Origin: Acidimicrobiales bacterium
GTDB lineage: Bacteria; Actinomycetota; Acidimicrobiia; Acidimicrobiales; Poriferisodalaceae
Assembly (NCBI GenBank): GCA_041394185.1
Contig: JAWKIQ010000005.1
Coordinates: 1-64,000, forward strand
Direction: 5' to 3'
DNA length: 64,000 nucleotides
Part shown: positions 18,067 through 26,726 of the stretch, piece by piece
Layout: every line of letters begins with the position of its first letter
Numbering within the stretch: the first letter of the stretch is position 1
The notes under the pieces: generated by a model
The model's database searches: none
What the model was told of the DNA's origin: nothing
Seen by the model: the letters and a program-made list of their open reading frames with translations, nothing else
Translations under genes and position numbers: made by a program

Positions 18067-19283
18067 GCCCCTACAGATCACGCCGCAGGCACCCGCTGGC
18101 CCGCGCGGTCTTGGCCCTGATGGCGATGGCGACCATTGCGGCCGGTTGCGGGTCGACCCGCCCCGAGGTCGAGACGGTACGGCTGCTGACCCACGAAGAC
18201 TTCGTCATCCCGTCCGAAACACTCGACAACTTCACCGAACGCACCGGTGTGAGGGTGGCCGTGTTGCGCGAACCAGACCCGGCGGCCGTGGTCGAGCTGT
18301 TGTCGCGCACACGCGACACACCGGTGGCCGATGTCGTGCTGGGAATCGACAGCCTTTCGGTCGACCGGGTCATCTCCGAGGGCCTCGTCACGCCGTACAG
18401 AGCGATTGAGGTCGACAAACTCGACCCGACACTGCTGGTCGACGACGACAGGCTCACCCCGGTCAGCACCCTCGACGTCTGCTTGAATCTCGACGCCCAG
18501 CACTATCGACCCGAACCTCTCGACCCCGAAGAGCAGGAGCGGCTGGCACAGATCGAGGCCGCGCTGCCCGACGGGGCCGAATTGGCCATCCCAGAGGGCG
18601 AACAAGCCCAGGCGCTGTCAGCGCCGGGTTCGATACTGGACCTCACCAGGCCAGAGTTCGCCGACCAGCTCGTCGTGCCAGACCCGCACGACGACCGGCT
18701 GGGTCAGTACTTCATGCTCGCCTTGTGGCAGCGTTTCGGCGACGATCCGAACTCGGCGAGCTCGTGGACGGCGGTGCTGCGAGACCTCTACCTCAACGGC
18801 ATGTCGATCGCCCCGACCTGGCGCGACGCATACTTCGGCGACTTCACACAGGGCAATCTGGAAGGGACAAAAACAGCTGTTGTCGCCTCCGCCGGCATGC
18901 CGGTGGTGACGGCCAGATTGCGTCACAACACCCCAGAATTGCTCGAGACCGAGGCCATCGACGACGGCTGCCTGCGCGTGGTGTCGTACGCCGCCATAGT
19001 CCAGGGGGCCAGCGATCGCCGTACCGCAGGCAGGCTGATCGACACCATCATCTCGCCCGAGTTCCAGTTCTACCTCGGTGACGCACTTGGCTCGCGACCC
19101 GCCCGCGCCGACCTGATCGTCAGCGAACTCGACGAGCTGTATCCCTCGACCGTCGAGGCGACACCGGTACCCGGCACCGCAGATGAAGAACTCGTCGCCT
19201 ACCTGCTGGCCCAGTGGGATGCCGTGTTGAACGATGTCGACAGCGGCGGGGCGGCTACCTCCACCACCACCACCGATCCCTGA
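18054..19283 (+). CDS. ABC transporter solute-binding lipoprotein, ThiB/TbpA-like (probable thiamine binding)
   Basis: The 409-aa product has a signal peptide and lipobox TIAAGC (Cys32). It has the layout of iron/thiamine-type binding proteins: VRLLTHEDFVIPSETLDNF resembles the ThiB opening, and DVVLGIDSLSVDRV the next conserved block. The C-terminus has the recurrent acidic segment and a short Thr tail. It overlaps thiN by 13 nt, which is the main reason for assigning thiamine as ligand. No permease or ATPase gene follows, so these partners must lie elsewhere or be shared. A ~65-residue insertion rich in Glu/Pro (~135-200) distinguishes it from the short proteobacterial proteins. Confidence 0.8.
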   Translation: MQPLSPYRSRRRHPLARAVLALMAMATIAAGCGSTRPEVETVRLLTHEDFVIPSETLDNFTERTGVRVAVLREPDPAAVVELLSRTRDTPVADVVLGIDSLSVDRVISEGLVTPYRAIEVDKLDPTLLVDDDRLTPVSTLDVCLNLDAQHYRPEPLDPEEQERLAQIEAALPDGAELAIPEGEQAQALSAPGSILDLTRPEFADQLVVPDPHDDRLGQYFMLALWQRFGDDPNSASSWTAVLRDLYLNGMSIAPTWRDAYFGDFTQGNLEGTKTAVVASAGMPVVTARLRHNTPELLETEAIDDGCLRVVSYAAIVQGASDRRTAGRLIDTIISPEFQFYLGDALGSRPARADLIVSELDELYPSTVEATPVPGTADEELVAYLLAQWDAVLNDVDSGGAATSTTTTDP

Positions 19284-19353
19284 GACCCGTTTCGGTCAGG
19301 TGTCGCCACCGTTGTAGTCTCGCCCCATCCCTAGCCACTCGAAACGGGGTCTG

Positions 19354-20442
19354 ATGAAGGCTGCAGTTCTCAACACCATTCCTGGAAACCTCGACATCGT
19401 CGAGGCCTCGGTCGACAAGCCAGGCCCGCGCGAGGTGCTGGTTCGCACCGCGGCGGCCGGTCTGTGCCACAGCGATCTCCACTTCATGGAGGGCAAGTAC
19501 CCCTACATGACGCCGGCGATCCTGGGCCACGAATCGGCCGGCGTGGTCGAGGCGGTCGGCAGCGATGTCACCTACCTCAAGCCGGGCGACCATGTCATCA
19601 GCTGCCTGTCGGTGTTCTGCGGTCACTGCTCGTACTGCCTCGAGGGTCGGCCGTCGCTGTGCTCCGGCAAGGGCGCGGGCGAACTGGGCCGAGGCCCCAG
19701 CGAGCCTCCGAGGCTCACCATCGACGGCGAGCCGGCGTGGCAGTTCCTCAACCTCAGCTCGTTCGCCGAGATGATGTTGGTGCACGAGCATGCGCTGGTG
19801 AAGATCCGCCCCGACATGCCCCTCGATCGCGCCGCTCTCATCGGCTGCGGCATCATGACCGGCGTAGGCGCTGTGTTTCGCACCGCCGGTGTGCGTCCGG
19901 GCGAGACCGTGGCCGTGATCGGCTGCGGCGGCATCGGCCTGGGCGCCATCCAGGGTGCTCGCATTGCGGGCGCAGGCCGTGTCATCGCCGTCGACATGAT
20001 CGATTCGAAGCTCGAGATCGCCCGCCAGCTCGGCGCCACCGACACCGTGAACTCGGGCCAGGTCGACGCCGTCGAGGCGGTCAAGGAACTCACCGGCGGT
20101 GGCGTCCACTATTCGTTCGAGGCCGTCGGCCTGAAGGCCACCGCCGAGCAGTCGTTCCAGATGCTGCGAGTAGGCGGCGCGGCCACCATCATCGGCATGA
20201 TTCCGGTGGGCACCAACGTCGAGATCCACGGTGTCGAGCTGTTGAGCGAAAAGAAGCTCCAGGGGTCGAACATGGGCTCCAACCAGTTCCGCACCGACAT
20301 GCCCCGCCTGGTCGACATGTACATGGACGGCCGGCTGATGCTCGACGAGATGATCTCGGGCCACATCCACCTCGACGAGATCAACGAGGGCTTCGAGCAG
20401 ATGAAGACGGGCTCCATCGCCCGCAACGTCATCATGTTCTGA
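19354..20442 (+). CDS. Zinc-dependent alcohol dehydrogenase, class III/NDMA-dependent type
   Basis: The 362-aa medium-chain dehydrogenase has catalytic zinc ligands in LCHSD, GHESAGVVE and IGCGIMTG, and the structural zinc loop CGHCSYCLEGRPSLC. The Rossmann domain has VIGCGGIGLGAIQGA with AVDMIDSKLEIA. The substrate-loop insert (AGELGRGPSEPPRL) resembles the actinobacterial NDMA/mycothiol-type group, which oxidises alcohols or aldehydes. The gene stands alone with ~70 bp upstream. Exact substrate cannot be read from the sequence. Confidence 0.9.
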   Translation: MKAAVLNTIPGNLDIVEASVDKPGPREVLVRTAAAGLCHSDLHFMEGKYPYMTPAILGHESAGVVEAVGSDVTYLKPGDHVISCLSVFCGHCSYCLEGRPSLCSGKGAGELGRGPSEPPRLTIDGEPAWQFLNLSSFAEMMLVHEHALVKIRPDMPLDRAALIGCGIMTGVGAVFRTAGVRPGETVAVIGCGGIGLGAIQGARIAGAGRVIAVDMIDSKLEIARQLGATDTVNSGQVDAVEAVKELTGGGVHYSFEAVGLKATAEQSFQMLRVGGAATIIGMIPVGTNVEIHGVELLSEKKLQGSNMGSNQFRTDMPRLVDMYMDGRLMLDEMISGHIHLDEINEGFEQMKTGSIARNVIMF

Positions 20443-20488
20443 TCTGGCGCCCCCAGATCACCGACCCTCGAATCACAGCCCCCTCAAA

Positions 20489-21658
20489 TCACAGGGCACA
20501 GGCGAACAAACCCTTCGCCACCAGAATCCTGGCGACCGAATCGGCGAGCCGGTCTGCATCGATGCGACCGGCCGCCACGGCGTCCAGCAGCCTCAGGTGT
20601 ATTGCGTCGACCTCGTCGGCATTGCCGAGCAGCGCGATGTCGTTGCCCGCCAGTATGGCCAGCTCGACCGCCTCGGGGGTGGTCCACCGATCGGTTACCG
20701 CGTCCATGTCGAGCGAGTCGGTCATTATCAGCCCGTCGAAGCCCATCTGATTGCGCAACAGGCCTTCCACGGCCGCGTTCGAAAGCGACGTGGGCAGGCC
20801 GTCGCTGAGCCCGGGAACATCGAGGTGGGCCACCATCACGGCCCTGGCGCCCTGCGCGATCGCCTGCCGGAATGGCTCCAGGTCGCGGGCTTCGAGCTCT
20901 GCCAGCGTGGGCGCCAACGGCAGCTCCTCGTGCGAGTCGGCCGAGGCCGACCCATGACCCGGGAAGTGCTTCACCACCGCGATCAGGCCGCCGGCCTCGA
21001 CGCCATGCATGGCCGCCAACCCGTACTCGACCACGACGGGCACCTCATCGCCGAAGGCCCGGTCGCCGATACCCGGACCGCCGCCGACGTCCAGCACCGG
21101 AGCCAGGTTGGCGTCGAAGCCCAGGGCGGCCATGTCGCGGCTGTGAGCGGTGAGAGCCTCGCTCAACTCGTCTGGTGTCAGCGTGGCTGCCATCTGGGCC
21201 GCCGACGGCAGCCTCGACAGCACGTTCCTGAGCCTCTGGACGCGCCCACCCTCCTCGTCGACAGCCACAAGGGGCTCGATCGGCGCCAGCTGCCGCAGCG
21301 CGGCCAGTTCGCCGGCGAGGGTGCTGTCCGGAGTGCCCAGAACCACCCAGCCACCGATTCGGCCGCGCGAAACCAGATCGGCCAGTTCGCCCAGCCGTTC
21401 CCAGTCGACTCCGGGCATCAGCACCTGGCCGATCTGGGCGTCGAGGTCGATCTCGTCGGTGCAGATGCGGTTGGGGTCGACATCGGACGCGTTCGCGTCC
21501 GATGTCAGGTAGGTTGCCGCAACGGTGCCGGTGAGGGTGCCCAGCACCACCGGTTCGTCTCGTCCGTCGTCGACCTGCGATGCTGACGCCGGCGTGGACA
21601 CCACTGCCGCAACCAGCAGCGACACGAGTATCAGCGGGGTCAACAGGCGCTTGGTCAC
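20489..21658 (-). CDS. Secreted glycoside hydrolase family 3, NagZ-type beta-N-acetylhexosaminidase
   Basis: The 389-aa product has a signal peptide (~1-27, PASAS) and a GH3 TIM barrel. NagZ hallmarks are present: AVDEEGGRVQRLR, KHFPGHGSASADSH with the catalytic His-Asp loop, and the nucleophile Asp in GLIMTDSLDM. NagZ enzymes remove N-acetylglucosamine from muropeptides; in Gram-positives with a signal peptide they act outside. GTG 21658 was chosen because the signal peptide begins there; the ORF is open further upstream into the divergent gene. Divergent from a small membrane protein gene, 39 bp apart. Confidence 0.92.
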   Translation of the reverse strand: MTKRLLTPLILVSLLVAAVVSTPASASQVDDGRDEPVVLGTLTGTVAATYLTSDANASDVDPNRICTDEIDLDAQIGQVLMPGVDWERLGELADLVSRGRIGGWVVLGTPDSTLAGELAALRQLAPIEPLVAVDEEGGRVQRLRNVLSRLPSAAQMAATLTPDELSEALTAHSRDMAALGFDANLAPVLDVGGGPGIGDRAFGDEVPVVVEYGLAAMHGVEAGGLIAVVKHFPGHGSASADSHEELPLAPTLAELEARDLEPFRQAIAQGARAVMVAHLDVPGLSDGLPTSLSNAAVEGLLRNQMGFDGLIMTDSLDMDAVTDRWTTPEAVELAILAGNDIALLGNADEVDAIHLRLLDAVAAGRIDADRLADSVARILVAKGLFACAL

Positions 21659-21697
21659 GATTACGAACGTACCCAATATGACCTTGGGGCCCGGGTC

Positions 21698-21952
21698 ATG
21701 ACCTCGGTTCTGTGGGCGGTTATCTGGTGGATCCTGATAACCAGCCCCCTGCTGTTGACCGCCGCTGCCTTCCTGGACGCGGCCAGGAGGCCTGGTTGGG
21801 CTTGGGGTTTGGCTCAGCGGAACCGGGTGATGTGGCTGACGCTGATGGTGGCCGGAGGGGTCACCCTCATCGGTGGACCGATCATCGCGATCGTCTACCT
21901 GTTGGTGGCCAGGCCCGATGTCGCGGCGGCCGAACGCGGACAGCTCAGATGA
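21698..21952 (+). CDS. Small two-helix membrane protein
   Basis: 84 aa with two clear hydrophobic helices (VLWAVIWWILITSPLLLTAA, ~4-24, and LTLMVAGGVTLIGGPIIAIV, ~46-67) and a charged turn with RNRV between. It ends in an acidic/basic tail. No family recognised; the layout resembles small PLDc_N-like or inner membrane helper proteins. The start ATG follows a G-rich Shine-Dalgarno-like stretch. It precedes the HDOD gene by 76 bp on the same strand. Confidence 0.65.
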   Translation: MTSVLWAVIWWILITSPLLLTAAAFLDAARRPGWAWGLAQRNRVMWLTLMVAGGVTLIGGPIIAIVYLLVARPDVAAAERGQLR

Positions 21953-22028
21953 ATCGAAGATTTCCAGCACTCAACTCGACCCCAAGTCGGTCCGATGGGT
22001 TTGTACCCGCACATCCATCGAGGACCCC

Positions 22029-22850
22029 ATGTCATTGCAGCTAGCCACCCTCGTAGAAGAATTCTCGATACTGCCCGAGCAAGACTCGGCGACCATGCGA
22101 CTGCTGTCGCTGCTCGACGATCCCAACGTCGAGGGTCGCGACATCGCTCGTGTCATCGAGGCCGACCCGTCGATGACCGCTCGGCTGTTGACGTTGGCCA
22201 ACTCGGCCTTCTTCGCGGTCAAGAACCCCGTCACCAATCCCTGGGGCGCGGTCATGGTCGTGGGTTTCAACGTGGTTCGCGCTCTGGCCGCATCGGGCTC
22301 GCTCGGCTTGGGAGACCCGGCCGGTGAGATGCCCGACGGGTTCTTCGAACACAGCATCGCATCGGCTGCGGGCGCGGCGGTTGTAGCCCGCCAGGTCGGC
22401 GTGAGGGCTTCGGACGCGTTCAGCGCCGCTCTGTTGCACGACGTGGGCTCTCCCCTGCTCTACCGCGCTGCTCGCCCCCGCTGGCAAGAGGCCGTGGTCG
22501 AAGACGACAACGGCCACGTCTATCTGTCGCTGACGGCCGAACGTGCGGTGTTCGGTTCGAGCCACGACCAGCTTGGCGCCCAGGTGATGGAGTACCTGCA
22601 CTTCCCGCCGTCGATCGTCGATGTCGTGTCGTCGCACAACAACCCGTCGGCTCTGGTAACCAGCCGCCTCACCCGCATCGTGATCGCCGGAATCGCTCTG
22701 GCCGAAGCGGGCGGACACCCCTCGACCACACAACCGATCGCCGATCCCATCGACTCTTTCGAAGCTGTCGACCTGTCGTTCCCGCCGTCGGACGAGATGC
22801 TCGAAGACCTCGAGTCCGAAATCGCCGATCTGCGCGCAGTGCTGGCCTAG
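22029..22850 (+). CDS. HDOD-domain protein
   Basis: The 273-aa single HDOD domain is recognised by IEADPSMTARLLTLANSAFF, VMVVGFNVVRALA and LLHDVGSPLLYRAA. HDOD domains are relatives of HD phosphohydrolases that usually lack full metal-binding sets and act in signalling. Here the HD dyad of ALLHDVGS is present, but the wider set of ligands is not clear. GAGGA lies 6-10 nt before ATG 22029. Two HD-GYP genes are encoded 11-13 kb away, so cyclic-di-GMP-type signalling is a feature of the organism. Confidence 0.85.
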   Translation: MSLQLATLVEEFSILPEQDSATMRLLSLLDDPNVEGRDIARVIEADPSMTARLLTLANSAFFAVKNPVTNPWGAVMVVGFNVVRALAASGSLGLGDPAGEMPDGFFEHSIASAAGAAVVARQVGVRASDAFSAALLHDVGSPLLYRAARPRWQEAVVEDDNGHVYLSLTAERAVFGSSHDQLGAQVMEYLHFPPSIVDVVSSHNNPSALVTSRLTRIVIAGIALAEAGGHPSTTQPIADPIDSFEAVDLSFPPSDEMLEDLESEIADLRAVLA

Positions 22851-22868
22851 GGCCTTTGCGGCCGCGGG

Positions 22869-23063
22869 TCAGCGCCGCGAAGCAAACAAGCGCAGCGGCC
22901 CATCCTGGCCCGGACCCTCACAGCACCAGCAGGTGTCGTCAGAGCAGCCGTACCAGGTGACCTCACACTCGCGACACGCCCGCGGCAGCAGGCCCCCGGG
23001 TTGGGGCTCCAGCACCGGCGCCGGGGCCGCATCGGGCAGGGTCAAGGTTCGAAAACGCGGCAT
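22869..23063 (-). CDS. Small Cys-rich protein, putative zinc ribbon
   Basis: 64 aa from ATG 23063 (or 74 aa from GTG 23093, which would add a further Cys). The C-terminal half carries CRECEVTWYGCSDDTCWCCE, five cysteines plus one more depending on start, in a pattern consistent with zinc binding. The N-terminal half is Pro-rich. No family recognised. No strong Shine-Dalgarno for either start. It sits just upstream of the third propeller gene on the same strand (46-bp gap), so the two may be co-transcribed. Confidence 0.6.
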   Translation of the reverse strand: MPRFRTLTLPDAAPAPVLEPQPGGLLPRACRECEVTWYGCSDDTCWCCEGPGQDGPLRLFASRR

Positions 23064-23109
23064 ACCGACTTTGTCGGCACACCAGCGGCTCACCTGAGCG
23101 CCAGATCTC

Positions 23110-24933
23110 CTACACGGGCTGGCAATCGAGATCGAAGACCGACCCGTCCAGGCGATACCTGACCACGTACGTGTCGCCAGGTGCCCCGAAGGGGTCGACG
23201 TAGGTCGTCAGGCCATTTGTAGTCGCCACCCACGACCCATCGCGCCTGATCTGATACCTGCTGTCGGGGTCGACGTCATCCCAACCGATGGTCGCCCCGT
23301 TTGCGTCGAACACCACGAGGCACTGCCCACCCGGCCCCGGATCGTCGGGAACGACGATGGGCGAGGGATCACATGTCAGATCGGTCGTGTTGTCGTCGAT
23401 CCTGTAGCGGACGACGTAGCTGTGCGCGCCCGGAGCCGCTGCGGTGTCGCCGAATGTGGTTGCCCCTTCGATGGTGGCCAGCCACGAGCCGTCTCGGCGA
23501 ACCTGCCAGCGGTCGTTCCCCGGAATCTGGTCCCAGGAGAGCACCGGATTGTCCGCCGCGTCGAGCTCGACAGAACAAGACGGATCGGGGTTCGGATCGG
23601 GCGGATCCACCAACACCGGGTCGAACAACTGCAGGTAGGCGTGCCTGCCGGTTCGGAAGGTGTTCACCCGGTCGCGATCGTGGCCGATGAGCAACCCCGA
23701 ATCGAGAACCTCGAGATCGAACACGGCCTGCTGAGCATTGACACCGGGATTCCAATCGAGCGGGTCACCGGTAGCCGGATCGAGGGCGGCAATCTGATAG
23801 CGCGCCTGAATGCCGGCGGTGTTCTCGTTGCCGCCCGACTCGCACGCGGCGGGCTTGGGCACGAACGGGTAGCCGGCCACGTCGGCGGTGGCGATCGGAC
23901 CCAGGCCTTCGACGAAACAGAAGTGGCCTCCGATGTAGACGGCAGCGTCGGAGATACCCACCGAGTACACCGAATCGAACGCCGCCGTTACCCAGAGGTT
24001 CTCCTCGAGCCCGGGACCGTCTGCGGTTGGGAAGGCGATGGCCTTGTCACAGCTCCAGTTGCCTTTTTCGACGATGACGAAGTAGGAGCCATCGGGAGAG
24101 AACTCGGCGTCGCGCACCTGCACCGCTCCCTGGGAGCAACGTGGTCCGGCGAACAGATACCAGTCGGTGCGCCAATCGGTGATTGCGTCGGCTCCGAGGT
24201 CGATCATCGTCGCCACCGGACGCTCGAGCCCGTTCACATAGCGGCTCGCATGCACCATCAGCAGGGTCGAACCGTCGGGGTGAATATCGAGCGCCCTCAC
24301 CGTTCCGGATCCGGCCTTGCCCAGGTCTCCCGACAAGTCGGCCACCAGCGTGTCGACCTCACCGGTCGCGGCGTCGAGAGCGGCAAAGCCCGATCGCGGC
24401 TGGCCGCCCGCCCACGAAAAGGCACCACCGATGTACACCCGCTGGGTATCGGCGGCGATCGCCATGACCCTGGCGTCGACGTCGGCGCTGAAGCCGAGGT
24501 CGACTTCGCCATCGTTGGTCAACTTGGCGAACCTGAGCCGCCACGCCCCGTCGATCTGCTTGAACTGACCGCCCACGTAGATGCCAGAACCATCCGGATC
24601 TGCCTCTAGTGCCAGAACCGCGTCTTCGACCACAGGGTCGAAGCCGAAGTCGAATGCCAGGCTCTCGATGTCGTAGGCGAACAGGTACGGCTGATCGACG
24701 AGCGTGCCGTCGGGCAGTTCGACCTGGGTGAAGGAGCCACCGACGACGATGCGGTTGCCTACGCGTGCCTGGGCCCAGACGATGCCGTCGGCAACGCGCG
24801 GGACACCTGCCAGGGGCTCTTCGGGGACGAGACCCCCGTGGTTCACGTCAGCTCCAGCGGGTGCCGCACCGGTGCCGAAAGTGCCGACGAGGACGAGAAC
24901 CACAGTGAATGGAACCAACCAACGTCGTTTCAT
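23110..24933 (-). CDS. Secreted delta-60-repeat beta-propeller protein with Asp/Pro linker (paralogue 3)
   Basis: The 607-aa third member of the family at 6485 and 8638 has a signal peptide (~1-28), then propeller repeats such as VVGGSFTQVELPD, YVGGQFKQIDGA and YIGGAFSWAGGQ. YIGGHFCFVEG matches the YVTGHFCKIEG and YVGGHFCKIDEG of the others. A short DPPDPNPDPS linker follows, then two Cys-framed modules (CSVELDAADNPVLSWDQ and CLVVFDANGATIGWDD, each with QVRRDGSWLAT- or QIRRDGSWVAT-like cores and YVVRYR). The linkers are short and acidic compared with the PQ and poly-Gly linkers of its paralogues. It is ~13 kb from them and on the other strand. Confidence 0.85.
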   Translation of the reverse strand: MKRRWLVPFTVVLVLVGTFGTGAAPAGADVNHGGLVPEEPLAGVPRVADGIVWAQARVGNRIVVGGSFTQVELPDGTLVDQPYLFAYDIESLAFDFGFDPVVEDAVLALEADPDGSGIYVGGQFKQIDGAWRLRFAKLTNDGEVDLGFSADVDARVMAIAADTQRVYIGGAFSWAGGQPRSGFAALDAATGEVDTLVADLSGDLGKAGSGTVRALDIHPDGSTLLMVHASRYVNGLERPVATMIDLGADAITDWRTDWYLFAGPRCSQGAVQVRDAEFSPDGSYFVIVEKGNWSCDKAIAFPTADGPGLEENLWVTAAFDSVYSVGISDAAVYIGGHFCFVEGLGPIATADVAGYPFVPKPAACESGGNENTAGIQARYQIAALDPATGDPLDWNPGVNAQQAVFDLEVLDSGLLIGHDRDRVNTFRTGRHAYLQLFDPVLVDPPDPNPDPSCSVELDAADNPVLSWDQIPGNDRWQVRRDGSWLATIEGATTFGDTAAAPGAHSYVVRYRIDDNTTDLTCDPSPIVVPDDPGPGGQCLVVFDANGATIGWDDVDPDSRYQIRRDGSWVATTNGLTTYVDPFGAPGDTYVVRYRLDGSVFDLDCQPV

Positions 24934-24977
24934 GAACGCTCAGCGTAGTCGCCTGACTCGCATCAGGCCATCGAGGG

Positions 24978-25517
24978 TCAGATCCTCTCGTAGCGCCACG
25001 CCAGCGGCCGGTCACCGTCGTAGGGCATGGTGCCGTGGAACACGCCCGGCTCGCCGTCGAAGACAAGTGGCACGAAATGCCTGTCGCCGTCCCACATGGG
25101 CAGGTCGGCGTCACGCCTAGTGCGCTCGTCGGCCGAACAGGCAGCCATGAGGCGTTCCAGCTCGATCCACACCAGGCTGCCCTCATGATTGGCCTGGGGA
25201 ATGTCACCAGACCACGAGTCGACCAGGAACACGAACCCCAGCCATTGCTCGCGCTTGGGACCGAAGTTGGTCCAGGTGATCGTGCCGCGCAGTTCGATCG
25301 ATTCGAGCTCGACGGAGGCCTCTTCACGCAGCTCGCGGCGCAGGCTTTCGACCACACCTTCGTCCGGGTCGACCTTGCCTCCCAGACCGTTGACCTTGCC
25401 GAAGTGGTCGTCGTCGGGACGCGCATCCCTGCGGATCATCAGCACCCTGTTGGTGCTGCGATCGAGCAGGTACGCGAGCGTCCCTACGACCGGCTGGAAT
25501 CGACCTGTGGGTGTCAG
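24978..25517 (-). CDS. NUDIX hydrolase, probable CTG start
   Basis: The 179-aa product has a full Nudix box: GKVDPDE, then RRELREEASV (GX5EX7REUXEE). The N-terminal strand VVGTLAYLLDRSTNRVLMI and the C-terminal GTMPYDGDRPLAWRYE complete a MutT-like fold similar to 8-oxo-dGTP or diphosphatase enzymes. No ATG, GTG or TTG occurs in frame between the thiolase gene and the Nudix core. A CTG at 25517 overlaps the thiolase stop as CTGA, mimicking the usual ATGA coupling, with GAGAAG about 8 nt upstream. Third gene of the DUF35-thiolase-NUDIX operon. Confidence 0.8.
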   Translation of the reverse strand: MTPTGRFQPVVGTLAYLLDRSTNRVLMIRRDARPDDDHFGKVNGLGGKVDPDEGVVESLRRELREEASVELESIELRGTITWTNFGPKREQWLGFVFLVDSWSGDIPQANHEGSLVWIELERLMAACSADERTRRDADLPMWDGDRHFVPLVFDGEPGVFHGTMPYDGDRPLAWRYERI

Positions 25518-26710
25518 GCTGCCGACTTCTCGAGGATGTGAACGCCACAGGCCGAGGCCAGGCCGATGACGTGGGCCAGACCGACCTTTGCGCCCTCGAT
25601 CTGTCGGTCGCCCGCCTCGCCCCGAAGGTGGTGGCACACCTCCCAGATGTTGGCGATGCCGGTGGCCGAGATCGGGTGACCCTTGCTCTGCAGACCGCCT
25701 GACACGTTGACCGGCTTGGAGCCGTCGCGCCAGGGCGCCCCCGACTCGAAGAAGTCGACGGCGCCGCCCTCTTCGCACAGACCGAGGTTGTCGTAGTGGA
25801 CCAACTCTGCGGTGGCGAAGCAGTCGTGCAACTCGACCAGGTCGAGGTCTTCGGGGCCGATGCCGGCCTGCTCGTATGCCTGCGCGGCGGCCCGCTTGGT
25901 CAGCGTGTTGACGTCGGGAAGCACCTGGCAGCGCTCGGTGTAGGGATCGGAGGTCAGCACCGAAGCGCTGATCTTGACCGCACGGCGCTGCTGTTCGAGC
26001 GACAGGGTCTTCAGCTTCGAGTCGGACACCACCACCGCCGCAGCACCGCCGTCGCAGTTGGCAGAACACATCGGACGCGTGTTGGGGTAGGCGATCATGA
26101 TGTCGCCCATGATCTGCTCGAGCGACATCTCCTTGGTGTAGGCCGCCAGCGGGTTCAGCGTCGAGTGCTTGTGGTTCTTCTGGCTGATGCGGGCGAAGGT
26201 CTCAAAGCCGACGTCGCCGTACTTGTGGCCATATTCCATGCCGACCTGGGCGAAGGTTCCCGGCATGTTGGCGGTGCCGACACGGCCGTCGGTTGGGGCG
26301 ATGGCGCCCACGCGACCCTCGGGTGTCCACTCGTCCTGGTCGGTCTGGGCGGTGGCACCCAGCAGTCCGGCGCCTGCCAGCTTCTCGACACCGACCGCCA
26401 GGCCCATGTCGCACTCGCCGGCCTTGATGGCCATGATCACGGTGCGCAGCGCGGTGGCACCCGTGGCGCACGCGTTCGACACGTTGTAGACCGGGATACC
26501 CGTCTGGCCGATCTGCTTTTGCAGCTGCTGGCCAAACGATCCGCTGCCCCTGAGGTTGCCCGCGGCCATGATGCCCATGTCGGCCATGGTCACGCCGCCG
26601 TCCTTCATGGCCGCCATGGCGGCCTCGGCTCCCAGATCGACAGTGTCCTTGTCGAAATGTTTGCCGAACTTGGTCATGTTGATTCCAAGAATCCAAACAT
26701 CCTCGGCCAT
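25514..26710 (-). CDS. Thiolase (SCP-x/lipid-transfer type acetyl-CoA acyltransferase)
   Basis: The 398-aa product has the nucleophilic Cys at 81 in NVSNACATGATAL, VELHDCFATAELV, and GGLQSKGHPISATG with the C-terminal catalytic His; the end is GVHILEKS. This subtype, paired with a DUF35 partner, cleaves or forms 3-ketoacyl-CoA in sterol and fatty acid metabolism in actinobacteria. ATG 26710 follows a strong GGAGGAA. The upstream DUF35 gene ends 16 bp before it, and the downstream NUDIX gene appears to start within its stop codon. Confidence 0.93.
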   Translation of the reverse strand: MAEDVWILGINMTKFGKHFDKDTVDLGAEAAMAAMKDGGVTMADMGIMAAGNLRGSGSFGQQLQKQIGQTGIPVYNVSNACATGATALRTVIMAIKAGECDMGLAVGVEKLAGAGLLGATAQTDQDEWTPEGRVGAIAPTDGRVGTANMPGTFAQVGMEYGHKYGDVGFETFARISQKNHKHSTLNPLAAYTKEMSLEQIMGDIMIAYPNTRPMCSANCDGGAAAVVVSDSKLKTLSLEQQRRAVKISASVLTSDPYTERCQVLPDVNTLTKRAAAQAYEQAGIGPEDLDLVELHDCFATAELVHYDNLGLCEEGGAVDFFESGAPWRDGSKPVNVSGGLQSKGHPISATGIANIWEVCHHLRGEAGDRQIEGAKVGLAHVIGLASACGVHILEKSAA

Positions 26711-26726
26711 AAGTGGTTCCTCCCCC

